DNA from: Bacteroidales bacterium
Lineage (GTDB): Bacteria; Bacteroidota; Bacteroidia; Bacteroidales; UBA932
DNA length: 64,000 nt
NCBI GenBank assembly: GCA_016287075.1
Contig: JAEEVC010000013.1
Location: 20,007-84,006, forward strand
Direction of reading: 5' to 3'
The notes beneath the pieces were generated by a model, which saw only the letters and a list, made by a program, of their open reading frames with translations, was not told the DNA's origin and ran no database searches. The translations under genes were made by a program, and so were the position numbers. This document shows, in pieces, positions 50,536 to 60,088 of this stretch; the first letter of the stretch is position 1, and each line of letters opens with the position of its first letter.

Positions 50536-52155
50536 ATGAAACACTTCTTTTTCACTTTTCTGGCCTTGCTTACCGCCGCTTCGCTCCACGCCGGGGGCGT
50601 ACTCAGCGGCTCCGTGACCTGCGGCGGCAAGCCTGTGCCGGATGTCAAGGTCACGGATGGGAAGACGGTCGTCCTCACCGGGGCGGACGGCCGTTATTCC
50701 TTCCCTTCCGACAAGGCGTCCGGCCTTGTGTTCATCACCGTCCCCGCCGGCTATGTCCCCGTGAGCGCCGACGGCGTCCGCCCGGATTTCTATGCCCACC
50801 TGTCCGGAGAGGGGGATGAAGTCCATGATTTCCGCCTCCAAAAGCAGGATCAGGCCGCCTACACGGTCCTTTTCGTGACCGACATCCACCTGACGGCGAC
50901 GCCCTGGAAAGAGGATATCCGCCTGTTCCGCGAGGTGGCGATGCCCGCCTTCCGGAAGGTCGCCTCGGCCGCTGCGGCGAAGGGCCCGGTCTATGCCTTC
51001 AACCTCGGCGACCTCTCCCACGAGCGCTACTGGTACCAGAACGGATATGACCTCCAGGATGCCTACAACACGCTGCATGACAGCGGCTTCCCGACCCTGA
51101 TGTACAGCGTCCCCGGCAACCACGAGAACGACTGCGCCGTCCTGACGGGCAACACCGACTGGGACGCCGGCCATCTCTACCGGAAGGTCCTGGGCCCGGA
51201 GTACTATTCGGTCGATATCGGCAACGAGCACTGGCTGTTCATGGACGACATCATCTACGAAAACGACCCGTCCATCCATGCGAAACCGTGGCCGCAGGGC
51301 TCCGCGGGCTCGATCAGCTATTCCCGGGGCTTTACCCGGACGCAGATGGCCTGGCTCGAGCAGGACCTCGCGACGGTGCCTTCAGACCGGAACCTGCTGA
51401 TCTGCACCCATGCCCCCATCCTCTCCGACAACAGGCGCGAGACCTCTTTCCGCGCCGGGCAGATGGACACGCTCTCGACCCTTTTCTCCCGCTTCGGGAA
51501 GGTGATGGTCTATTCCGGCCACATGCACCGGATGCAGTACCTGACGAGCCGGAAATATCCCCTTTTCGAGAACTGGACCGTTTCCGCCTTCTCCGGCGAC
51601 ATGTGGGAGTCCGCCCCCAACCGGCTGCTCGGCGTCGAGGGGGAGGAGGGCGGCACCCTTGAAGTCCGCTTTCCCCCGGAAGGCGGTCCGGGCACCTGGC
51701 ATGCCCATAGCGTGGACGGCAAGGTGATGCGCTGCTACGACCTGAACCGCGTCGGGCGGACATACCGCCGGAGCCGCGAAATCCGTCGCCAGATGGCCGC
51801 CTTCCCGAAGCGCGAGGACTATGCCGATTCCCGCTACCGCAACGTTATCCTGGTGAACTACTGGATGTTCCGCCCGGGCGAGACGGTCTCGATGTATGAG
51901 AACGGGAAGGCCCTCCCTGTCCGGCAAGTGACCTGGGAGGACCCGCTCTTCAACCTGGACTACTACCTCGGCGCCTTCCGCTCCGGCGACAGGATCGCCC
52001 CCGCCCAGGACAAGGTGCCGAACCGGCATATGTTCGCGGCCACCGCCTCCTCGCCCCGTTCCGACATCCGCGTCGTCGTCACGGCGGCGGACGGGACCGT
52101 CCTCCACGAAGAAACCGTCCGCCGGCCCAAGGCGTTCGGTCCCCGTATGCAATAA
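50536..52155 (+). CDS. Secreted calcineurin-like metallophosphoesterase
   Basis: 539 residues with signal peptide (ending SLHAGG). N-terminal CarboxypepD_reg-like domain (about 20-105, GSVTCGGKPVPDVKV), metallophosphoesterase domain with TDIHL (near 115), GDLSHE (157), GNHEND (193), THAP and GHMHRM (327), and a C-terminal beta-sandwich from about 375. The same three-part order occurs in the 42047 product after its extra module. It probably removes phosphate or cleaves a phosphodiester in the periplasm or at the surface. It begins 5 bases after nagB and ends 18 bases before susC-like. Confidence 0.88.
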   Translation: MKHFFFTFLALLTAASLHAGGVLSGSVTCGGKPVPDVKVTDGKTVVLTGADGRYSFPSDKASGLVFITVPAGYVPVSADGVRPDFYAHLSGEGDEVHDFRLQKQDQAAYTVLFVTDIHLTATPWKEDIRLFREVAMPAFRKVASAAAAKGPVYAFNLGDLSHERYWYQNGYDLQDAYNTLHDSGFPTLMYSVPGNHENDCAVLTGNTDWDAGHLYRKVLGPEYYSVDIGNEHWLFMDDIIYENDPSIHAKPWPQGSAGSISYSRGFTRTQMAWLEQDLATVPSDRNLLICTHAPILSDNRRETSFRAGQMDTLSTLFSRFGKVMVYSGHMHRMQYLTSRKYPLFENWTVSAFSGDMWESAPNRLLGVEGEEGGTLEVRFPPEGGPGTWHAHSVDGKVMRCYDLNRVGRTYRRSREIRRQMAAFPKREDYADSRYRNVILVNYWMFRPGETVSMYENGKALPVRQVTWEDPLFNLDYYLGAFRSGDRIAPAQDKVPNRHMFAATASSPRSDIRVVVTAADGTVLHEETVRRPKAFGPRMQ

Positions 52156-52173
52156 CACTTTAACCATCATGAT

Positions 52174-55100
52174 ATGAAATCCTTAGTCAAACACCTGCTT
52201 GTCCTGCTCGTCCTGCTGCCGGCCGCCCTGGCGGCCCGGGCCCAGGACCGGACCGTGACGGGAACCGTTTCGGACCCGTCCGGGGAACCGCTCCCCGGCG
52301 TCGCCGTCGTGGTCAAGGGCTCCGCCAGGGGCGTGCTGACCGACAACGCCGGTGCGTTCAGCCTTTCGATTCCCGATGCGGAGACCGTTCTCCAGATAAC
52401 CCTGCTCGGGTATTCCGCGGAAGAGGTGACCGTCGCCCCCGGGCAGAACCGGATCGCCGTCACCCTCCGGGAAGATGCCCTCTTCCTGAACGAGACCGTC
52501 GTCGTGGGCTATGGCGTCGCCAAGAAGGTCAACCTGACCGGCGCCATTTCCACCGTGGATACCAAGTCCCTGGAAAACAGGAGTTCCCACTCGCTCTCCC
52601 ACATGCTGCAAGGCTCCGTGCCGGGCCTGAACATCTCGACGGCAACCGGCCATCCCGGCAGTTCCGCCAGCCTGAACATCCGCGGTTACACCTCCATCAA
52701 CGGGGCTGAGCCCCTCGTGCTCATCGACGGGGCCGTCGGCGACCTCGGCCGCGTCAACGCGGATGACGTCGCCTCCATCTCCGTCATCAAGGACGCGGCC
52801 GCGGCGGCTGTTTACGGTGCCCGCGCGGCCTTCGGCGTCATTCTCGTGACGACCAAGTCCGGCTCGGAATCCGACGGGAAGACGACGGTCCGCTACAGCG
52901 GCCGCTGGGGCTGGGAAGCCCCGACCACTTCGACCGATTACGAGACGACCGGTTACTGGTCCGTCTTCGTGAACAACCTCTTCTGGCGCTCCTATGCCCA
53001 GACGGAAGGCTATGTCCACTACAACGACCAGGACATGTGGGAGCTGATGCTCCGCATCAATGACAAGACCGAGAATCCGGAGCGCCCCTGGGTGACCATC
53101 CAGAACCGTGACGGCCGGGACCAGTATGTCTATTACGGCAATTTCGACTGGTACCATTACCTCTACCGCGACCGCCATCCCGTCCAGCAGCACAACATCT
53201 CGCTGAGCGGGGGCAACAAGCAGGTAAAATACTATCTGTCAGCGGCCTACGACCGCCAGGAAGGCGTGATGAACATCCGTCCCGACGTGTTTGACAAGTA
53301 CAACCTCCGCTCGAAGATCGACTTCCGGATCAACAAGTGGGCGCGGCTGAGCAACAACACGACCTTCTATGCGTCCACCTACGATTTCCCGGGCATCTCG
53401 GATCCGGAGGATTCCTTCGCCTCCGGCGGCCGCCATGCGATGGCCTGCTTCACCCCGCAGAATCCCGACGGCACCTGGGTCTATCTGACCAGCTGGACCA
53501 ACTACCAGGTCAACAACGGCCGCCACATCGTCATCAACGAGGGCAACAACGTCAACCTCCAGCGGCGCTCCGATTTCACCAATACGGCGGAACTCACCCT
53601 GACCCCGCTGAAGCACCTGACGGTCAAGGCCAATTACACCTACCGGATCTACCAGAGCCGCAACACCTACCGCCGGACGGGCTTCACCTACTCCCGCTAC
53701 CCCGGCGAACTGATCGAGTTCTCGAACACGGGCGCCTATGAGGATCGGATGAATGAGACCGTGAATACGGTCAACTACCATGCGGCCAACGTCTATGGGA
53801 CCTACGAGAATACCTGGGCCGACGCCCATCACCTGACGGTCACGGCCGGTTACAACTTCGAGACACGCTGGTCCAAGAACGTCGGCGCCGTGGGTAAGAA
53901 CCTCATTACGAAGAATTTGTCCGACCTGGCGCTCATCGGCCTCGATGCGACCGGAAACACGATTACAAGCGTGTCCGGCGGCCAGTCGGCCTATGCCCTC
54001 CAGGGCTTTTTCGGCCGTATCAACTATGACTACAAGGGCCGCTACCTGCTGGAGATATCCGGCCGCCGCGACGGTACTTCGCGTTTCGCCAAGGGGCACC
54101 GCTGGGGCTCTTTCCCCTCCGCCTCCGTCGGCTGGCGCATTTCCGAGGAACCCTTCTTCGCCCCGGCCCGCCACTGGGTGGACCAGTTGAAGCTGCGGGC
54201 TTCCTACGGTGAACTGGGCAACCAGAACGTGAGCAATTTCGCCTACCTCCAGACCATCAGCCTGAGCAACCTCGACTACGTCTTCCACGAAGGGACGACC
54301 AAGCCGAAATCCGCCTCCATCTCCGCCCCGAACGCGGGCGACCTGACCTGGGAAGTGGCCAGGCAGACCAACATCGGCCTCGATGCCACGCTCTTCGCCG
54401 GCCGGATCGACTTCACGGCGGAAGGTTTCATCCGCAATACCATCGGCATGCTGACGGACGGCGCGGAGCTCCCGGCCGTTTACGGCGCCTCCGAGCCGGA
54501 CATGAACGCCGCCGACCTGTCAACCCGCGGCTATGAACTGTCCCTGCGCTACAAGGACGGGTTCAACCTGCTCGGCAAGCCGTTCTCCTACAGCCTCGGC
54601 GCCAACATGGCCGTCTCCCGGACCTTCATCACCAAGTTCGACAACCAGGAGCGGACCTTCGCCAAGAAGCACTATGTCGGCAAGGAGATCGGCGAGATCT
54701 GGGGCTATACCGTCAATGACCTCTTCAAGAGCGACGAAGAGGCGGCGGAATACACCGGCCGGGTCGACCAGTCGGTGGTCTCCACCTACATCCAGGGCGG
54801 CTGGAAGGCCGGTGACATGAAGTATGAGGACCTCGACGGCGACAACAAGATCGGCGTCGGCTCCAACACCGTGGACAAGCCCGGAGACAAGCGCATCATC
54901 GGCAATTCCCGCCCCCGCCTCCGCTACGGCTTCAACCTCGGCTTCGACTGGCTCGGTTTCGACGCGTCCGCCTTCTTCGAGGGGACGGGCCGGCGGAACT
55001 GGTATCCCAGCGGCGAGAGCATGGTGTTCTGGGGCCCTTACTGCCGTCCTTACGTGACCTACCTGCCCCGGAATTTCATGGACAATGTCTGGGCCGAGGA

Positions 55101-55446
55101 CAATCCGGACGCCTATTTCCCGCGTCCGCGCGGCTATATCGCCCTCAAATCGACCCGCGCGCTCAGCACGGTCAACACCCGCTACCTCCAGGATATCCGC
55201 TACCTGCGCCTGAAGAACCTCTCGGTCGGCTATACCGTGCCTGCGACACTGACCCGCAAGGCCGGCATCGACCGGCTCCGCGTGTACTTCTCCGGCGAGA
55301 ACCTGTATTACTGGTCCCCGCTCAAGAAGCATTCCCTCTACGTGGATCCCGAGGCGGCCGCCAACCTCGTCAACGGGGACGACGACCCGAACGGCATCTA
55401 CCCGTGGCAAAAGACTTACATGTTCGGCATCGACATCACTTTCTAA
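52174..55446 (+). CDS. SusC-like TonB-dependent outer-membrane transporter
   Basis: 1090 residues. Signal peptide ending ARAQ, CarboxypepD_reg domain (about 25-105, VTGTVSDPSGEPLPGVAVVV), plug with the SusC signature NETVVVGYGVAKKVNLTGA, LQGSVPGLNI, LNIRGYTSI and SVIKDAAAAAVYGARAAFGVI, then the barrel ending KTYMFGIDITF. It imports glycan oligomers. Partner susD follows after 12 bases. The operon holds nagA/nagB upstream and uxuA downstream, so the cargo probably carries both HexNAc and uronic acid. Confidence 0.95.
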   Translation: MKSLVKHLLVLLVLLPAALAARAQDRTVTGTVSDPSGEPLPGVAVVVKGSARGVLTDNAGAFSLSIPDAETVLQITLLGYSAEEVTVAPGQNRIAVTLREDALFLNETVVVGYGVAKKVNLTGAISTVDTKSLENRSSHSLSHMLQGSVPGLNISTATGHPGSSASLNIRGYTSINGAEPLVLIDGAVGDLGRVNADDVASISVIKDAAAAAVYGARAAFGVILVTTKSGSESDGKTTVRYSGRWGWEAPTTSTDYETTGYWSVFVNNLFWRSYAQTEGYVHYNDQDMWELMLRINDKTENPERPWVTIQNRDGRDQYVYYGNFDWYHYLYRDRHPVQQHNISLSGGNKQVKYYLSAAYDRQEGVMNIRPDVFDKYNLRSKIDFRINKWARLSNNTTFYASTYDFPGISDPEDSFASGGRHAMACFTPQNPDGTWVYLTSWTNYQVNNGRHIVINEGNNVNLQRRSDFTNTAELTLTPLKHLTVKANYTYRIYQSRNTYRRTGFTYSRYPGELIEFSNTGAYEDRMNETVNTVNYHAANVYGTYENTWADAHHLTVTAGYNFETRWSKNVGAVGKNLITKNLSDLALIGLDATGNTITSVSGGQSAYALQGFFGRINYDYKGRYLLEISGRRDGTSRFAKGHRWGSFPSASVGWRISEEPFFAPARHWVDQLKLRASYGELGNQNVSNFAYLQTISLSNLDYVFHEGTTKPKSASISAPNAGDLTWEVARQTNIGLDATLFAGRIDFTAEGFIRNTIGMLTDGAELPAVYGASEPDMNAADLSTRGYELSLRYKDGFNLLGKPFSYSLGANMAVSRTFITKFDNQERTFAKKHYVGKEIGEIWGYTVNDLFKSDEEAAEYTGRVDQSVVSTYIQGGWKAGDMKYEDLDGDNKIGVGSNTVDKPGDKRIIGNSRPRLRYGFNLGFDWLGFDASAFFEGTGRRNWYPSGESMVFWGPYCRPYVTYLPRNFMDNVWAEDNPDAYFPRPRGYIALKSTRALSTVNTRYLQDIRYLRLKNLSVGYTVPATLTRKAGIDRLRVYFSGENLYYWSPLKKHSLYVDPEAAANLVNGDDDPNGIYPWQKTYMFGIDITF

Positions 55447-55458
55447 AGGAATCCAGCC

Positions 55459-57231
55459 ATGAAAAAGTATATCCTACCCCTTCTCGCTTCGCTGCTGTGC
55501 CTGTCCGCCTGTGACGACTGGCTGAACCTCTCCCCGCAGGACGAGCTGACGCCGGACTCCTTCTTCAAGACGGAGACGGACCTGAAGATGTTCTCCAACT
55601 CCTTCTACAACAGCGCCTTCTCCGGCACCTATTTCCGGAACCAGAGCGACATCATCATCGAGAGCGGCCTGAGCGACAACCTCCGCGGCGGCAACAGCCG
55701 GGAAGTCCCGAACTCCGGCGGCGGCTGGTCCTTCACCTTCCTGAGGAAGATCAACAACCTGATCGAATATGCCGGCAACTGCCCGGACCAGCATGTCCGC
55801 GACGAATACATCGCCCTCGCCAGGTTCTTCCGGGCTTACTATTACTATACGAAGGTCATCCGCTTCGGCGACTATCCCTGGATCGACCATGTCCTCGGCT
55901 CCGACGACGAAGACCTCTACTATCCCCGCGACAGCCGGGAAACGGTCCTCACGCACATGGTCGAGGATATCGACGCGGCCATCGCCGGCCTGCCGGAGAC
56001 CTCTTCCCTGTACCGGGTGAACCGCTATACGGCCCTGGCCGTCAAGGCGCGCTTCTGCCTCTTCGAGGGGACTTTCCGCAAGTATCACGGCATCACGGGC
56101 TATGACCACGATGCCGCCCACTACCTGGACCTGGCCGCCAAGGCGGCGGGCGAAATCATTGACAGCCACAAATATACCATCTACAGCACCGGCAATCCGA
56201 CGACGGACTACATGAAATATTTCATGTCCACCGACGCCATCGCCGGGGAGACGATCCTCGCGGTCGATTACGACAACACCATCGGCATCTACCACAATGC
56301 CACCTGGTACGGGATCAAGTCTTCCGCCGGCCGGGCGGGCTTCACGAAGAAGTTCGTCGATTCCTACCTGATGAAGGACGGCTCCCGTTTCACGGACCGG
56401 GAAGGCTGGCGGACGATGCCCTTCACCGAGGAGGTGAAGGACCGGGATCCCCGTCTCGCCCAGACCATCCGCACCCCGGGTTACCGCCGGGAGGGGAAGA
56501 AAACGGAACTGCCTGACGGACCGGAGTTTGAGAACTCCATTACCGGCTTCCAGACCATCAAATACGTCCAGCCGATGGAACTCGGCGCCGACGGCTACGA
56601 CCACTCCTTCAGCGACATGCCCGTCATCCGTTTCGGCGAGGTCGTGCTGATTTACGCGGAGGCCAAGGCGGAGCTGGGCACCCTGACCCAGGAAGACCTG
56701 GACAAGTCCCTCAACCTGCTGCGCGACCGCGTCGCCATGCCGCACCTCGACCTGGCGGCGGCCAATGCCAACCCGGACCCGTACCTGGGATCCGCGGAAT
56801 ACGGCTACCGCAACGTGACGGGGCCCAATAAGGGTGTCATCCTCGAAATCCGCCGCGAGCGGACCGTCGAGCTGGCCCAGGAAGGCGACATGCGCTATTT
56901 CGACCTGATGCGCTGGAAAGAGGGGAAATGCATCGACCAGGGGATGTACGGCATGTACTTCCCGGGTCCGGGCGAGTATGACCTCGACGGCGACGGCCCG
57001 GCGGAATACTGCCTCTATTCGGGCACCAAGCCCTCGACCAGTGCCAAATACGTCCTGGAGATCGGCAAGGATATCGTCCTCTCCCCGGACGGTCTGGTCG
57101 ATCCCGTCGCGGGCATCGCGCATGTGTTCGACGAGGGGCGGGACTACCTGTACCCGGTTCCCATCAACGAGCGTTCCCTCAATCCGAAGCTCTCCCAGAA
57201 CCCGGGATGGAACGATGGTCTTGATTTTTAG
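55459..57231 (+). CDS. SusD-like nutrient-binding lipoprotein
   Basis: 590 residues, lipobox LSAC followed by DDWLNLSPQDELTPDSFF, the classic SusD opening. Later landmarks are YIALARFFRAYYYYTKVIRFGDYPWI and LEIRRERTVELAQEGDMRYFDLMRWKEG (conserved ERTVEL...R..DLMRW). It binds glycan over the SusC pore. A TATCTTTG string directly after its stop (57232-57239) could be an internal promoter for the downstream genes. Confidence 0.95.
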   Translation: MKKYILPLLASLLCLSACDDWLNLSPQDELTPDSFFKTETDLKMFSNSFYNSAFSGTYFRNQSDIIIESGLSDNLRGGNSREVPNSGGGWSFTFLRKINNLIEYAGNCPDQHVRDEYIALARFFRAYYYYTKVIRFGDYPWIDHVLGSDDEDLYYPRDSRETVLTHMVEDIDAAIAGLPETSSLYRVNRYTALAVKARFCLFEGTFRKYHGITGYDHDAAHYLDLAAKAAGEIIDSHKYTIYSTGNPTTDYMKYFMSTDAIAGETILAVDYDNTIGIYHNATWYGIKSSAGRAGFTKKFVDSYLMKDGSRFTDREGWRTMPFTEEVKDRDPRLAQTIRTPGYRREGKKTELPDGPEFENSITGFQTIKYVQPMELGADGYDHSFSDMPVIRFGEVVLIYAEAKAELGTLTQEDLDKSLNLLRDRVAMPHLDLAAANANPDPYLGSAEYGYRNVTGPNKGVILEIRRERTVELAQEGDMRYFDLMRWKEGKCIDQGMYGMYFPGPGEYDLDGDGPAEYCLYSGTKPSTSAKYVLEIGKDIVLSPDGLVDPVAGIAHVFDEGRDYLYPVPINERSLNPKLSQNPGWNDGLDF

Positions 57232-57239
57232 TATCTTTG
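57232..57239 (+). promoter_or_regulatory. Possible internal -7 box TATCTTTG
   Basis: Exact TAnnTTTG match 13 bases before ATG 57253, but no convincing -33 element. If active, it would express the BACON lipoprotein to uxuA genes independently of SusCD. Confidence 0.35.
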
Positions 57240-57252
57240 TAAGTGGAAGAAT

Positions 57253-58857
57253 ATGAAACAGAACAGATATGCAATACTGATCCTCGCCGCGGCGCTCCTG
57301 GCGGCCGCTGCGTGCAGGCAGGAGGGCTCCGGCTCGGCCCGTGCGACCCTGGTGAACCCTTCCGTAGTCGAATTCGCCGCGAAGGGGGCGCCTGAGACAG
57401 TCGTCGGCGTGGCGGCCGACGGGGCCTGGTCCCTCAAGGAATGCCCCGACTGGATCACGGTCAGCCCCACCGAAGGGACCGGCCGGGCGGATATCGTCGT
57501 CTCGGTGTCTGACAACATGGAAAACGGCGAAGTGGCCCTTCCGCGCTCCGGCGTGGTGGTTTTCGGCGGAGACAAGCTCCTGAGCCGGGCCACCCTCACG
57601 GTGTCCCAGGGCGGCGACCGCTATGCCGGTACGCCCGCCTCGACGCTCGCCCAGGTCCCGTCCCTGCCGGACGGCAGCCGGGCCCATGTGAAGAATGCGC
57701 AGGCCGTGGCTGCCACGGCCTCGGCGGTCCTCATTTCCGACGGGACGGGATTCGCCCTGACGGACGGCGCCCTCAAACCGGGCGAGACCGCGACGGTCAA
57801 GGGCGTGAAAGGCTTTGAAAAGGGCCTTGTCCGCCTGACGGACGTCGATCTCCTGGATGTCGTGGCCGGTACGGTGCCGGCTCCTTCCGCTACGGCCGTC
57901 GAGGATCTCGACAGCTTTGCCGGAGCAGGGGCTTTCGTGACCGTGACGGGGGTCGTCGGGACGGCCAACGGGGCCGGCGACGTCGCCCTTTCCGTGCCCG
58001 GCGCCACACGCGGCGTGACGGTCCTTTCCGCGCCCGCATCGCTCGGGTTCTCCGCAATCGCCCATCACCTGGCGGCGGTCACCGGCTATGCTTTCGTGGA
58101 CGGGAATACGGTCTGTCTGGTAGCAACCGACGTGGAAGACAAGGGCGCCGCCATGGCCAGCGACCTGCTGGCCCGCTGGCTTTTCAACGACCTCACCCGC
58201 GACAAGCTCGGTCCGCTGTTCACCGGCAAGGCGGAGCCCGACGGGAGCAATATCTACAAGTCCGACAATGTCAAGGAGGAAGGGGACGACGGCAAGTACG
58301 TTCCTTCCGAGGAAGGCGCCGGCCGGCTGACCTACTGGAGCGTCGACAAGCGCGAGATCGACTCCAAGAACTATTTCAACCGCCTGATTGGTAAGACCGG
58401 AGAGCCCTATGTCACAGGTGCTTACCGCGGTGATTACTGGGAGTTTTCCGTGGCGCTTGAAAAGACCTACAAGGCCGGGTCGACCGTCCATTTCTTCGCC
58501 ATTCCGCGTTCCTCCAACGGCAGCCTCAAGTACTGGACGCTGGAAATCCTCGACGGCGGGGAGTGGAAACCGATGCTGGACCTCCTGGAGAAGGAGGTGG
58601 ACATCGATGCGGAAGGCACGAAGGGCGTCATCACCTACAACTGCGAGCAGGTCGGTGACGGCTATCTGGACGTGGATGCCAACTATGTCCTCACGGCCGA
58701 GCTCTCCGGAACCCTCCGGATCCGTTACCGCTCGATGGCCAACATGACCGCGAGCGCGACGGCCTCGAAGTACAAGGCGGTGCCCGACGGCGGTACCCAC
58801 CGCTTTGCCGGCAATACGCGTACCAGCCCCTTCATCGAGATTGCCTATGAACTGTAA
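57253..58857 (+). CDS. BACON/OB-type multidomain lipoprotein in SusE-like position
   Basis: 534 residues, lipobox AAAC. Residues about 28-120 are a BACON Ig domain (VVEFAAKGAPETVVGVAADG, CPDWITVSP, LTVSQGGD). About 125-295 looks like paired OB-type beta domains of the DUF5689 kind (SAVLISDGTGFALTDG, GAFVTVTGVVG). The C-terminal 230 residues (ARWLFNDLTRD, YWEFSVALEKTYKAGS) form a beta-sandwich with similarity in style to carbohydrate-binding modules. No catalytic motif. It directly follows susD, as SusE/F-type surface binding proteins do. Confidence 0.75.
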   Translation: MKQNRYAILILAAALLAAAACRQEGSGSARATLVNPSVVEFAAKGAPETVVGVAADGAWSLKECPDWITVSPTEGTGRADIVVSVSDNMENGEVALPRSGVVVFGGDKLLSRATLTVSQGGDRYAGTPASTLAQVPSLPDGSRAHVKNAQAVAATASAVLISDGTGFALTDGALKPGETATVKGVKGFEKGLVRLTDVDLLDVVAGTVPAPSATAVEDLDSFAGAGAFVTVTGVVGTANGAGDVALSVPGATRGVTVLSAPASLGFSAIAHHLAAVTGYAFVDGNTVCLVATDVEDKGAAMASDLLARWLFNDLTRDKLGPLFTGKAEPDGSNIYKSDNVKEEGDDGKYVPSEEGAGRLTYWSVDKREIDSKNYFNRLIGKTGEPYVTGAYRGDYWEFSVALEKTYKAGSTVHFFAIPRSSNGSLKYWTLEILDGGEWKPMLDLLEKEVDIDAEGTKGVITYNCEQVGDGYLDVDANYVLTAELSGTLRIRYRSMANMTASATASKYKAVPDGGTHRFAGNTRTSPFIEIAYEL

Positions 58858-60088
58858 GCGACTGGGAATCATCCTCTTCTTCCTGTCGGCCCTCCTCTCC
58901 TGCGGAGAAGGGGGCCCGCAGGAGGAGGTGTCCTACTGCCGGCTGAAAGATGCCGGCGGCGGCGCCCTTTCCGCGCTGGAAGCAACCGCTGAGGGCCTTT
59001 CCGCGACGGTGAAAGTGGAAAGCGGCGGCATGTGGACCGTCCAGGCCTCCGCCGAGTGGATCGGCGTGGCGCCTTCCCGGGGCAACAAGTACGGGACCTT
59101 CACCGTGAACGTCCTGCCCAACCGGGCGGCCGTATCCCGGGACGGGACCGTCACCGTCAAGGCCGACGGCTGCGACCCGGTCCTTGTCCCCGTGCGCCAG
59201 AAGGGCAAGGAAGGCGGCGGGGAGGAGGATCCCGCCTCTTCCCTCCGATTCATGACTTTCAACATCCGCACCGGCGGCAAGGCGGACGGCTCCACCGACG
59301 AGCCGGGACATGAGTGGAAGACCGTCCGCAAGCCGGCCGTCCTCGCGATGTTCGCCGAGATCGATCCGGACGTGGCCGTGCTGCAGGAATGCCGCCAGGA
59401 GCAGCTCAATGACCTGGAAGCCGCCCTGACGGGCTATGTCTTCTACCGCTATGCCAATGACGGCGTCCTCAAGTCGGGCGCGACGGAAACCTGTCAGTCC
59501 AACATCTTCCAGAACAGCGGCGCGCGTTCCGTGACCATGGTCCGGAAGGGCATGTATTCCATGGTGCAGTGGGGGCGCTTCTGGCTCAGTGACACGCCGG
59601 ACGTGGTGTCCACCTTCCCGGAGACCGAATCCAAGAAGGTGACCCTTTGGCTCCGCCTGAAGGAGCTGGCCACCGACCGGGAATTCTATGTCTTCAACAT
59701 CCATTTCGTCACCCCGGGCAAGGGCGACTGCCTCGCCAAGTGCGCCGCCTGCACCGTGTCGCAGATCCGGGATATCACCGGCAACACCGGCCCCGATGCG
59801 GCCGGCAAGACCGTCTTCCTGGCCGGAGACTTCAACGCCATCGAAACGGACAGCCGGATCGCCGCCGTGCCCGCGTTCATGAAGAATGCCCGTCTGGATG
59901 CGCCTCTCAGCGACCCGTCCATGACCTACAACCACTTCAGTGCGAGCGCTTCGGACTGGAAACGGCTGGACCATATCTTCTATCACGGTGCCGTCCCGTC
60001 GCGCCACAAGGTCGTCAACGAGGCCAAGTACGGCACGGATTTCATCTCCGACCACTGGCCGGTCTTTGCAGATTTCACGATACGATGA
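58847..60088 (+). CDS. BACON plus endonuclease/exonuclease/phosphatase lipoprotein
   Basis: 413 residues from ATG 58847, which overlaps the previous stop by 11 bases; lipobox LLSC. A BACON domain (about 30-115, ESGGMWTVQASAEWIGVAPS) is followed by an EEP domain with the full motif set: FMTFNIR, LQECR (Glu metal ligand), NIHF, GDFNA, LDHIF and SDHWPV. EEP enzymes cleave phosphodiesters in nucleic acids, phospholipids or sugar phosphates. In a SusCD operon this suggests a phosphodiester in the substrate, or scavenging of extracellular nucleic acid phosphate. The next gene overlaps as ATGA. Confidence 0.87.
   Translation: MNCKRLGIILFFLSALLSCGEGGPQEEVSYCRLKDAGGGALSALEATAEGLSATVKVESGGMWTVQASAEWIGVAPSRGNKYGTFTVNVLPNRAAVSRDGTVTVKADGCDPVLVPVRQKGKEGGGEEDPASSLRFMTFNIRTGGKADGSTDEPGHEWKTVRKPAVLAMFAEIDPDVAVLQECRQEQLNDLEAALTGYVFYRYANDGVLKSGATETCQSNIFQNSGARSVTMVRKGMYSMVQWGRFWLSDTPDVVSTFPETESKKVTLWLRLKELATDREFYVFNIHFVTPGKGDCLAKCAACTVSQIRDITGNTGPDAAGKTVFLAGDFNAIETDSRIAAVPAFMKNARLDAPLSDPSMTYNHFSASASDWKRLDHIFYHGAVPSRHKVVNEAKYGTDFISDHWPVFADFTIR

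Noticed and set aside
55474..58872. 1132-codon minus-strand open frame
   Set aside because: Antisense to susD and the BACON lipoprotein; composition is that of a mirrored high-GC frame with no recognisable domain.
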